Source of the DNA: an uncultured Clostridia bacterium
Lineage (GTDB): Bacteria > Bacillota > Clostridia > Christensenellales > Borkfalkiaceae
Direction: 5' to 3'
NCBI GenBank assembly: GCA_947629725.1
Contig: CANREU010000035.1
Location: 1-11,523 of the forward strand
DNA: 11,523 nucleotides
Shown piece after piece: positions 1 to 4,605 of the stretch. The stretch's first letter is position 1; each line of letters begins with the position of its first letter. The notes beneath the pieces were generated by a model. It was not told the DNA's origin, ran no database searches, and was given only the letters and a program-made list of their open reading frames with translations. A program made the position numbers and the translations under genes.

Positions 1-182
1 AGGGTAGCGAAGTGCGGAGCAGATAAACGCTGAAAGCATCTAAGCGTGAAACTGACCTCAAGATAAGGTATCCCATACCGTAAGGTAGTAAGACCCCTCA
101 AAGACGATGAGGTGATAGGTCGGGAGTGGAAGCGCAGTAATGCGTGCAGCTGACCGATACTAATAGGTCGAGGGCTTGATCC
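1..182 (+). rRNA. 23S ribosomal RNA, 3' end (partial)
   Basis: This is the last part of domain VI of large-subunit rRNA. The run AGCATCTAAGCGTGAAAC, the later GACCGATACTAATAGGTCGA and the closing GAGGGCTTGAT are conserved signatures of the 23S 3' end. The 5' part lies outside the window. The exact 3' end is not determined by this sequence. I place it near 180-182, where the conserved terminal segment meets a CCCAAC/GTTGGG hairpin. The 5S gene follows after about 205 bases, so this is the tail of an rRNA operon read rightward. Confidence 0.96.
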
Positions 183-387
183 CAACGCAAGTTGGGGAAG
201 CGAATTTTACGGATCTCTTTGAACAAGACTATGATTTCTACGAGCTGAAATCATGCCGGACGCGCTTGAAATTTTTCGCTGTGTAGTTGTGAGTTTTCAT
301 CCCCGAACAGGATGAGGGCTCTGTCGTTAAAGGGGGAAACTTTTAACGACACCTTCGATATAACGCGCCTGTGCGCTTTATATACCA
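183..387 (+). other. 23S-5S internal transcribed spacer with several hairpins
   Basis: No tRNA gene or credible coding region is visible. The spacer can fold into a series of stem-loops: CCCAAC/GTTGGG with a GCAA tetraloop (181-196), ATGATTTC/GAAATCAT (231-254), TCATCC/GGATGA (297-315), GTCGTTAAA/TTTAACGAC (323-350), and ATATAA plus GCGC against GCGC plus TTATAT with one internal mismatch (358-383). The last ends a few bases before the 5S gene. They probably serve as processing sites or spacers for rRNA maturation, which is an inference. The 91- and 60-residue open frames across this area overlap the 5S gene and are not genes. Confidence 0.75.
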
Positions 388-503
388 TTCCGGTGACGAT
401 AGCAGAGAGGATCCACCTGTTCCCATCCCGAACACAGAAGTTAAGCTCTCTCACGCCCAAAGTACTCGGCCCAACGGCCCGGGAGGATAGGTAGTTGCCG
501 GAT
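388..503 (+). rRNA. rrf: 5S ribosomal RNA
   Basis: The sequence carries the core 5S signature CCACCTGTTCCCATCCCGAA, followed by ACACAGAAGTTAAGC, and ends by re-pairing with its start. Helix I forms between 389-397 and 494-502 with two G-U pairs. The length of about 116 bases is normal for Bacillota. Ends are set by helix I and could be off by a base or two. It is the last gene of the rRNA operon, eight bases before a strong terminator. Confidence 0.96.
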
Positions 504-511
504 TTCAGACG

Positions 512-545
512 AAAAACCCTTCGCAAACCGCGAAGGGTTTTTTCT
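512..545 (+). terminator. Intrinsic terminator of the rRNA operon
   Basis: A perfect 13-bp stem pairs AAAAACCCTTCGC (512-524) with GCGAAGGGTTTTT (530-542) around an AAACC loop, and the stem runs into a T tract (538-543). The G+C core with flanking A and T tracts is a classical Rho-independent terminator. The reverse strand also has a T tract, so it could work both ways. Confidence 0.93.
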
Positions 546-730
546 TGCCCTCGCCCTCCTTTGGGGGGCGAGGGGCAGGGGTGCGGGGTTGCCCGCGGTT
601 TACGTACAAAGACACCCCCTCACCGCCGTAAAGGTCACGGCGGAGCTCCCCCTCAAGGGGGCGCCAAGAAAAGGGGGCTGGCGCCGAAAAAAGAGCAAAG
701 GCACCATGTGGCGGGCAAAACGGGGCGAAG
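541..730. repeat. G+C-rich intergenic repeat block downstream of the rRNA operon
   Basis: This non-coding block is built from palindromic G+C-rich pieces. Bases 541-588 match 4521-4568 at about 45 of 48 positions, with the core CCCTCC-TTT-GGGGGGCGAGGGGC and a tail CAGGGGTGCGGGG. Further right are hairpins CCGCCGT/ACGGCGG (623-643), CCCCC-TCAA-GGGGG (648-661) and GGCGCCA/TGGCGCC (660-685). Open frames through it encode low-complexity Pro/Gly/Arg strings and are not genes. It looks like a modular REP-type family; the name and mobility are unknown to me. Confidence 0.8.
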
Positions 731-732
731 TC

Positions 733-761
733 TTGAAATTTTCACTGCGGCGAGGTATAAT
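733..761 (+). promoter_or_regulatory. Sigma-A promoter of the glutaredoxin-like gene
   Basis: A -35 box TTGAAA (733-738) and a perfect -10 box TATAAT (756-761) are separated by 17 bases. Transcription would start near 768, giving a leader of about 14 bases that begins almost at the Shine-Dalgarno sequence AGGAGGT (770-776). Confidence 0.85.
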
Positions 762-781
762 ATCCTCACAGGAGGTGTGCC

Positions 782-1060
782 GTGAAACTGACGCTGTTCT
801 ATCTGGAGGATTGTCCGTATTGTCACTATGCCCGCCGCGCGGTGCGGGAGCTTGCGCAGGAGGACGAGGCGTTCGCCCAGATCGGGATCGAGTGGGTGGA
901 GGAGAGCCGCCGTCCCGAGATCGCCGCGCAATACGATTATTACTACGTCCCCACCCTGTTCAAGGGGCACGAGAAGCTCTACGAGGCGCACCCCTCCGAG
1001 GGATATGAAGACGTGAAGGCCCGCATCCGCGCCGCCTTCGACCGCGCGCTTTCCCGCTAA
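782..1060 (+). CDS. Glutaredoxin-like thioredoxin-fold protein
   Basis: This 92-residue protein has the dithiol motif CPYC (residues 11-14) after the first beta strand (KLTLFYLED), and the cis-proline motif VPTLF (56-60, Pro57) that faces the active site in thioredoxin-fold proteins. It is likely a small cytoplasmic thiol-disulfide oxidoreductase. CPYC is the classical dithiol glutaredoxin motif. Many Clostridia do not make glutathione, so the partner may be another thiol or a thioredoxin reductase-like enzyme; this is inference. The GTG start is chosen because AGGAGGT lies five bases upstream and the fold begins at once. It is a single-gene unit with its own promoter and a strong terminator after it. 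Confidence 0.88.
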   Translation: MKLTLFYLEDCPYCHYARRAVRELAQEDEAFAQIGIEWVEESRRPEIAAQYDYYYVPTLFKGHEKLYEAHPSEGYEDVKARIRAAFDRALSR

Positions 1061-1078
1061 ATCCCACCCCATGTCGCA

Positions 1079-1117
1079 AAAATGCGTCCGCAGCCGCGGG
1101 CGTATTTTGATTTTTTT
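1079..1117 (+). terminator. Intrinsic terminator after the glutaredoxin-like gene
   Basis: A 13-bp stem (1079-1091 with 1096-1108, including two G-U pairs) closes an AGCC loop. The stem has an A tract on its left side, ends in TTTT and is followed by GATTTTTTTG. This closes a monocistronic unit before the degV-family promoter. Confidence 0.88.
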
Positions 1118-1147
1118 GAACAAATCGCGGGGAATGGCAAGAAAGAG

Positions 1148-1176
1148 TTGACGAAACGCGCCGCATGTGCTATGAT
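1148..1176 (+). promoter_or_regulatory. Sigma-A promoter of the DegV-family gene
   Basis: A -35 box TTGACG (1148-1153) and a -10 box TATGAT (1171-1176) are 17 bases apart. TGC directly before the -10 makes it an extended -10. The start of transcription would be near 1183, about 20 bases before the ATG, with AAGGAG (1191-1196) between. Confidence 0.88.
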
Positions 1177-1202
1177 AACATCAAGCAAACAAGGAGAGTG
1201 AA

Positions 1203-2012
1203 ATGCTTAAAATCATCACCGATTCCTCTTCGGAGATCGAGCAAGAGGAAGCAGACGATCTGGGCGTCGAGGTGATCCCCATAACCATCGTGTTCAAAGA
1301 GGGCGCGTATGCGGAGGGTACGGAGCTGCGGAAGGACGAGTTTTATGCGCGTCTTACGGCGGGTGAGTTCCCCCGCACGGCGCAGCCTTCGCCCGAGCTG
1401 TTCCGCGAAGCGTTCGAGCGGACGGGAGGGGAGGAGACCCTCGTTCTCCTCATCTCTTCGGCGCTCTCGGGCACGACGGAGACCGCCCGTTTCGTCGCGC
1501 GGGATTTCCCCAACGTACACATTTTCGATACCCTGTGCACGACCGCCATGCTCCGCTATCTTGTGGAAACGGCGGTGAAAAACCGTGAAAAATCGGCGGA
1601 AGAGGTGATCGCCATCCTCGGGGAGCTCCGTCCCCGTCTCCGCTTGCGCGCCTTTGTCGACACCCTCGAGTATCTCTACAGGGGCGGCAGGGTGAAGCGA
1701 ACGGTCGCCATCATGGGGGACCTTCTGCACATCAAGCCGCTCATCGGGGTCTCTTCCGACGGACGGATCGTGATGACGGGCCGCGCGCACGGCAGAAAGC
1801 GGGCGGTGAAGGAGCTCGCGGACTACTTTTCCGCGGTACCTGCCGACCCCGCCTACCCCGTCTATTTTCTCCAATCGGACACCGACGTCCCCGTGCGGGA
1901 GGTCATGAAGCTCGCGGGGCAGGAAGGCGCGCGCATTTTCCGCATCTGCTGTGCGATCGGCTCCCACATCGGGCCGAACGCGGCGGGCGTCGTCTACGTC
2001 GCAAAGCAATAA
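1203..2012 (+). CDS. DegV family fatty-acid-binding protein (FakB-like)
   Basis: The 269-residue product is of normal length for the family. Proteins of this family bind one fatty acid and present it to the kinase FakA, which makes acyl phosphate for phospholipid synthesis. Visible motifs in order are TDSSS (residues 6-10), TAQPSP (59-64), SSALSGTTETA (85-95), the family core DTLEYLYRGGRV (153-164), KPLI (178-181) and GSHIGPNAAGV (253-263), which carries the conserved His255. The ATG is six bases after AAGGAG. No fakA is in the window; organisms usually keep several unlinked DegV paralogues, so the fatty acid preferred cannot be told. The gene is monocistronic and convergent with the MarR gene, sharing one terminator. 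Confidence 0.93.
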   Translation: MLKIITDSSSEIEQEEADDLGVEVIPITIVFKEGAYAEGTELRKDEFYARLTAGEFPRTAQPSPELFREAFERTGGEETLVLLISSALSGTTETARFVARDFPNVHIFDTLCTTAMLRYLVETAVKNREKSAEEVIAILGELRPRLRLRAFVDTLEYLYRGGRVKRTVAIMGDLLHIKPLIGVSSDGRIVMTGRAHGRKRAVKELADYFSAVPADPAYPVYFLQSDTDVPVREVMKLAGQEGARIFRICCAIGSHIGPNAAGVVYVAKQ

Positions 2013-2014
2013 AA

Positions 2015-2040
2015 AAGCCCGCTTTTTGCGGGCTTGTTTT
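2015..2040. terminator. Bidirectional terminator between degV-family and MarR genes
   Basis: An eight-bp perfect stem AAGCCCGC/GCGGGCTT closes a TTTTT loop and is followed by GTTTT rightward. On the other strand it reads into TTTT from the A run at 2011-2014. It fills the 27-base gap between the two convergent stop codons, so it can end both transcripts. Confidence 0.85.
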
Positions 2041-2489
2041 CATTTTCGGTTCAGGGGGTCTGCGGCGCCGACCTTGTCCGCGATGCGGATGAACGCCTCC
2101 GCGTCCTCCATGCCGATGATGTCGAGAATGCTGTCGGCAAGGGCGACCGAGCGTCGGTGCACGGCGAGGAAGGCGTCGAGTTTTTCGGGGACAAGTTTTA
2201 CGAAAGTCGTGCGTTTATCCTCCCCGTCGAACTTGACGAGGAACCCCTTCGCGACGAGGGAGTCGATGGTGCGGTTGACGAGGCTCTTGAGCATCTTCGT
2301 CTCCGCCACGATCTCCTTGAAGGAGATGAGGCCCGCGCCGTCTTCGCGATACCGATAATAGGCGAGCATCATCACGACCGCCTCGTTGTAGATCATGCCG
2401 TGCGTGATGCGCGTATTTTTGAGGGTGCCCGTGAGTTTCACCCAGGAAGCGATGAGCTTCTCATCCAATTCCGCACGCTGGTTTGTCAT
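2040..2489 (-). CDS. MarR family transcriptional regulator
   Basis: The product has 149 residues, a typical MarR length. The winged helix-turn-helix spans roughly residues 35-105: the recognition helix is in KSLVNRTIDSLVAKGFLVK (68-86), followed by the wing with the family-typical acidic-basic pattern GEDKRTTFVKLVP (89-101). The N- and C-terminal helices (10-25 and 105-140) would form the dimer interface. Such proteins bind palindromic DNA as dimers and release it with a ligand or oxidant. There is only a weak Shine-Dalgarno (GGGG about 15 bases upstream), but no better in-frame start exists. Own-promoter palindromes suggest autorepression. There is no efflux pump or enzyme next to it, so its other targets are unknown. 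Confidence 0.9.
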   Translation of the reverse strand: MTNQRAELDEKLIASWVKLTGTLKNTRITHGMIYNEAVVMMLAYYRYREDGAGLISFKEIVAETKMLKSLVNRTIDSLVAKGFLVKFDGEDKRTTFVKLVPEKLDAFLAVHRRSVALADSILDIIGMEDAEAFIRIADKVGAADPLNRK

Positions 2490-2517
2490 AATTTTACAAA
2501 CTACCCCATAAGTTTGT
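2481..2517 (-). promoter_or_regulatory. Probable operator of the MarR-type regulator
   Basis: Three related half-sites alternate in orientation: GTTTGT (2481-2486), ACAAACT (2496-2502) and AGTTTGT (2511-2517). The last two form an inverted repeat with an eight-base spacer between the -10 box and the start codon, and the first two form another across the start codon. A dimeric regulator bound here would block its own transcription. Identity as the MarR site is inferred from position and symmetry. Confidence 0.65.
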
Positions 2518-2521
2518 TTCT

Positions 2522-2550
2522 ATTATAACAGTTTATTTTGTAATTGTCAA
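2522..2550 (-). promoter_or_regulatory. Perfect consensus promoter of the MarR-type gene
   Basis: Read leftward, TTGACA (2545-2550) and TATAAT (2522-2527) are both exact consensus boxes with a 17-base spacer. Such a strong promoter fits a repressor that holds itself down through the adjacent palindromes. Confidence 0.92.
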
Positions 2551-2568
2551 GCAGAAATAGAAAAAAGA

Positions 2569-2597
2569 TTGCAATTTCCGCAAAAAGGTGTTAAAAT
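2569..2597 (+). promoter_or_regulatory. Promoter of the DUF4250 gene
   Basis: A -35 box TTGCAA (2569-2574) and a -10 box TAAAAT (2592-2597) have a 17-base spacer. The expected transcription start is around 2604, which is the A of the DUF4250 start codon. A competing extended -10, TGCTATGAT (2600-2608), overlaps the start codon but lacks a matching -35 box. Confidence 0.65.
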
Positions 2598-2603
2598 TTT
2601 GCT

Positions 2604-2783
2604 ATGATACCCGAAGATCCCGCGATGCTGGTAAGTTTAATCAATATGAAATTGCGCGACGGAGGCGGCACCCTCGGCGACTTCTGCGCCGAGGAGGACG
2701 TCTCCCGGGAAGAGCTTGAAGAGAAGCTCGCCTCCGCGGGCTACCGTTACGACGGGGCGGCGCGGCGGGTCGTTCCGCAATGA
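2604..2783 (+). CDS. DUF4250 domain-containing small protein
   Basis: This 59-residue protein matches my recollection of DUF4250: a start of the MxPxDP type (here MIPEDPAML), then LINMKLRDGGGTL (12-24), then an acidic segment with a helix-turn-helix-like pattern DVSREELEEKLASAGYRYD (32-50). The family is small, cytoplasmic, common in Clostridia and of unknown function. I chose the first ATG because the family begins this way, although it lacks a Shine-Dalgarno sequence and the promoter places the transcript start at or next to the ATG, implying leaderless translation. The gene is too short to be seen by most length cut-offs. It is divergent from the MarR gene, with -35 boxes 18 bases apart. 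Confidence 0.82.
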   Translation: MIPEDPAMLVSLINMKLRDGGGTLGDFCAEEDVSREELEEKLASAGYRYDGAARRVVPQ

Positions 2784-2833
2784 TTTCCACATATCAACAT
2801 CCGGAATGTCGATAACTTTTGGGGACGGTGGAT

Positions 2834-3037
2834 ATGTCGCAATACGATCTCATGAAGTTTTTTGAAAATTACGACAGCGAGGCGGACCTCGGCGATTTTT
2901 CGCCCGAGGAGCTCGAGGCGTACCTCGAATACGCGCGCAGCGAGGAGAAACCCCTCTCCCCGGCCGAGTGGAAGGCGCAGTATTTCTCCTACTACGACGA
3001 CGTGAAGGACAAGAGCCTCAAAAAACAGGATTGGTGA
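2834..3037 (+). CDS. Small acidic protein of unknown function
   Basis: I do not recognise this 67-residue protein. It is strongly acidic in its first half (for example ENYDSEADLGDFSPEELEAY, residues 11-30), mostly helical by appearance, with several Tyr and Trp residues and a Lys-rich end (DVKDKSLKKQDW). It has no signal peptide, membrane segment or cysteine pair. ATG 2834 is preferred over TTG 2819 and GTG 2828 because GGGGA (2821-2825) lies eight bases before it. No clear promoter lies in the 50-base gap after DUF4250, so it may be cotranscribed with it. Its stop codon overlaps a GTG that is in frame with the next gene. Confidence 0.7.
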   Translation: MSQYDLMKFFENYDSEADLGDFSPEELEAYLEYARSEEKPLSPAEWKAQYFSYYDDVKDKSLKKQDW

Positions 3038-3072
3038 CGGATAAAAGGGGGGAGACGCCGCATACTGCGGAT

Positions 3073-3282
3073 ATGAAGCTCACGACGCTCGTCTGCTGCG
3101 CCTATCTCACGGCGGCGGGACTTTTTCTCACCGTGTTCGCGCTCTCGGGGTTCGACCTCTTTTTCTTTCTCTGCGCGGGCAACCGCATCCTCTACCGCGC
3201 CCTCCTCTCTCTTACGGGTGTTGCCGCGGCATGGCTCGTCTTTTGGCTCGCCGCCTTCCGCCCCACAAAATACGTTTCGTAA
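3073..3282 (+). CDS. DUF378-like small membrane protein
   Basis: The 69-residue product has two hydrophobic helices, roughly residues 5-25 and 42-62, joined by a loop with GFDLFFFLCAGNRILYRALL (26-45). The pattern of a first helix, then a GFDL motif, a glycine, an L-x-R-x-x-Y/L stretch and a second helix matches what I recall of the DUF378 family of two-helix inner-membrane proteins of unknown function; the match is moderate. ATG 3073 fits the family start. An in-frame GTG at 3034, overlapping the preceding stop, would add 13 polar residues. A G-rich Shine-Dalgarno-like run (3046-3054) lies 18 bases before the ATG, with a small hairpin between. The gene ends where the repeat region begins. 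Confidence 0.65.
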   Translation: MKLTTLVCCAYLTAAGLFLTVFALSGFDLFFFLCAGNRILYRALLSLTGVAAAWLVFWLAAFRPTKYVS

Positions 3283-3295
3283 CGCCAGCCCGTCT

Positions 3296-3520
3296 TTGGG
3301 GTGCGGGGTGTAAAAGCTGCCCCCCTTGAAGGGGGCGGCTCCCCCGTTTGCGGGGGTGGTGGGGGTTGCCCCCGATATTCCGCACCCGCCCATCCCAACC
3401 GTGCCCTCCCCCTACGTGAGGGGGAGGGGCAGGGGTGAGGGTCCGCCCGCGAATTTCAACTGCCACCCCCCTTAGCCCCCCCGCCGAAGGCGGGCTTCGA
3501 TATTCCGCCCGACCCGAATT
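3296..3520. repeat. G+C-rich composite repeat block left of the accessory cassette
   Basis: Non-coding and built of palindromes: CCCCC-TTGAA-GGGGG (near 3321-3335), CCCCC/GGGGG around GTTTG-C (3341-3356), a perfect ten-bp stem CCCTCCCCCT/AGGGGGAGGG with loop ACGTG (3404-3428), and CCCGCC-GAA-GGCGGG (3480-3494). The word CGATATTCCGC occurs twice (from 3373 and from 3499). It includes direct repeat copy A. No promoter for the next gene is evident inside it. Confidence 0.8.
3341..3448 (+). repeat. Direct repeat copy A (108 bp)
   Basis: Matches 4330-4437 in the same orientation with four substitutions in 108 positions and no gaps, counted by eye. The differences all lie in the first 33 bases; the remaining 75 are identical, including the CCCTCCCCCT-ACGTG-AGGGGGAGGG hairpin and the tail CAGGGGTGAGGGTCCGCCC. 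The two copies bracket the two accessory genes. Confidence 0.93.
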
Positions 3521-3540
3521 TTCACTGAGAGAGGGAAATC

Positions 3541-3996
3541 ATGAGCAAGAAAAATCCATATAAAAAAGATATTCCCGGCATTTGCACCGTCTGCGGAAAG
3601 ATCGCCTTTTTCGATGAATTCGGAAATGGGAAATGTCCGCATTGCGGCTGGGAAATGGAACGGGATGAAGAACGAATGGGTATTGAGCAGGGTATCAGCT
3701 ATCCTTTGCTCGTTCCCGTTTGGCGGGCAAGAGAGCAATATAAGCAAGGGAAGCCCTTCAAGGCGACCTTTGAGGACTTCGTCAACGGACTGTATTTTTA
3801 CAGTGAGATGTCTTTCCTCCATAGAGGCGTCCCGTATGAAGTCTTTTTCAAAAATCGAAGAATCATTTTTTGTTGCGAGGCGTTTCAACAGGAATATGAT
3901 ACCCGCGAGGAATTTACGGAAAAAGCGAACATTGACGGACGGCTCTTGAAGGACATCTGGGACGAAGTGGAGAATCCAAGTTATATGTTCGATTAA
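3541..3996 (+). CDS. Zinc-ribbon (CPCC-like) accessory protein, function unknown
   Basis: This 151-residue protein starts with a probable zinc knuckle: CTVC (residues 15-18) and CPHC (32-35) in the frame GxCPHCGWE. After it come GISYPLLVPVWRAREQYKQG (51-70), then a beta-rich part and a helical end (IDGRLLKDIWDEVENPSYMF). The Cys pairs, the GxS...AREQY segment and the small acidic character recall the CPCC family of cysteine-rich proteins, some of which are thought to be immunity proteins; this assignment is tentative. Codons are A- and T-richer than those of the neighbours (AAA, ATT, GAA frequent), suggesting transfer. A Shine-Dalgarno AGAGGG (3530-3535) precedes the ATG by five bases. The next gene follows nine bases after the stop and is likely cotranscribed. 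Confidence 0.75.
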   Translation: MSKKNPYKKDIPGICTVCGKIAFFDEFGNGKCPHCGWEMERDEERMGIEQGISYPLLVPVWRAREQYKQGKPFKATFEDFVNGLYFYSEMSFLHRGVPYEVFFKNRRIIFCCEAFQQEYDTREEFTEKANIDGRLLKDIWDEVENPSYMFD

Positions 3997-4005
3997 AGGA
4001 GAGAT

Positions 4006-4267
4006 ATGCAGGAAGAACTTACGGAATACGAAAAACAAAAGGCACAAAAAAAGCGTGAACTTGTGAGAAATGAGCTTCAAACGGTGGGGAAATATCAGAT
4101 CCCGCTCATCAAAAAGCAGGAGATAGACTTCGACACGATCAGCCTTTTAAGTTACGTCAACACTAAGACGAACGACGAAAAGAACGCCTATAAAACCGTT
4201 CACTATACTTTATTGCGAATATAAATTTAAGGGAGACGACGATCGTCTCCCTTGTTTTTCTCTATGA
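4006..4267 (+). pseudogene. Truncated, frameshifted DUF4417-type gene
   Basis: The readable frame gives 72 residues (4006-4224). Residues 26-61 (VGKYQIPLIKKQEI, then DTISLLSYVNTKTNDEK, then YKTVH) match the start of the DUF4417 family as I recall it; its members are usually well over 200 residues and go on with HFFLDDYKFE-like sequence and a large conserved body. Here the frame derails after KTVH. Skipping one base (T4204) gives ILYCEYKFK from 4205 on, aligning with the family's FFLDDYKFE; that frame stays open to a stop at 4265-4267. So one inserted base broke the gene and most of the body is missing. AAGGAGAG (3996-4003) just before the ATG is intact, so the short peptide could still be made. 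Confidence 0.68.
4231..4259 (+). terminator. Intrinsic terminator of the accessory cassette
   Basis: A perfect nine-bp stem GGGAGACGA/TCGTCTCCC (4231-4239 with 4243-4251) closes a CGA triloop and is followed by TTGTTTTTC. It lies seven bases after the in-frame stop of the DUF4417 remnant and ends the two-gene transcript. Confidence 0.9.
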
Positions 4268-4329
4268 CACATACCCCGAAGGCAGGGGGTTTCTTTCTGT
4301 GCACCCCGATTTACGGTTTTTCACCTCCT

Positions 4330-4437
4330 CCCCCGCTTGCGGGGGTGGTAGGGGGTGCCCACGATATTCCGCACCCGCCCATCCCAACCGTGCCCTCCCC
4401 CTACGTGAGGGGGAGGGGCAGGGGTGAGGGTCCGCCC
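4330..4437 (+). repeat. Direct repeat copy B (108 bp)
   Basis: Second copy of 3341-3448 in the same orientation, 989 bases downstream, 104 of 108 bases identical by eye. Sequences outside the 108 bases diverge at once on both sides, which sets the limits of the shared unit. Confidence 0.93.
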
Positions 4438-4520
4438 TTGAGATTGCGAATTGCCCCTCATCCGTCCCCTGCGGGGACACCTTCCCCCCGAGGGGGGGAA
4501 GGCTTTCGGTGGGCGGGCGT

Positions 4521-4568
4521 TTTCTTGCCTCCTCCCTCCTTTGGGGGGCGAGGGGCAGGGGTGCGGGG
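4521..4568 (+). repeat. Copy of the repeat module found after the rRNA operon
   Basis: Matches 541-588 at about 45 of 48 positions, same orientation; 35 bases from CCCTCCTTTGG to GTGCGGGG are identical. It shares the tail GAGGGGCAGGGGTG with the 108-bp direct repeats, which marks it as a variant of the same family. Confidence 0.85.
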
Positions 4569-4605
4569 GGGAACACGGCAAGTTTTCCGCCCCCAGGTCT
4601 GCATT

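Larger units (their letters stand above)
4260..4605. repeat. G+C-rich composite repeat block right of the accessory cassette
   Basis: No gene is supported here. The block contains direct repeat copy B (4330-4437), a separate palindromic module around 4455-4503 with CCCCTGCGGGG and a CTTCCCCCC-GA-GGGGGGGAAG stem (4482-4501), and module 4521-4568. Long open frames on both strands encode Pro/Gly-rich strings set by the repeat and should be ignored. Confidence 0.8.

Noticed and set aside
504..781. tRNA genes after 5S rRNA
   Set aside because: No TTCGANTC-type T-arm or acceptor pairing was found; the sequence is repeat and promoter.
1170..2009. A 279-residue minus-strand open frame opposite the DegV-family gene
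   Set aside because: The plus-strand gene has all family motifs, a promoter and terminators; the reverse frame has none.
2819..2836. TTG at 2819 as start of the acidic small protein
   Set aside because: It has no Shine-Dalgarno at the right distance, whereas ATG 2834 follows GGGGA by eight bases.
3472..4080. A 202-residue minus-strand frame with hydrophobic stretches opposite the zinc-ribbon gene
   Set aside because: The plus frame has a good ribosome binding site, paired CxxC motifs and is followed by a second gene with its own site; the minus frame starts inside the other gene and shows no family.
4273..4290. An ACCCC/GGGGT hairpin followed by a T-rich stretch as a second terminator
   Set aside because: The stem is only five bp with a seven-base loop, and a much stronger terminator ends 30 bases earlier.
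3296..4568. The spaced repeats as a CRISPR array or insertion sequence
   Set aside because: There are only two full copies 989 bases apart, no regular spacers, and no transposase gene or terminal inverted repeats.
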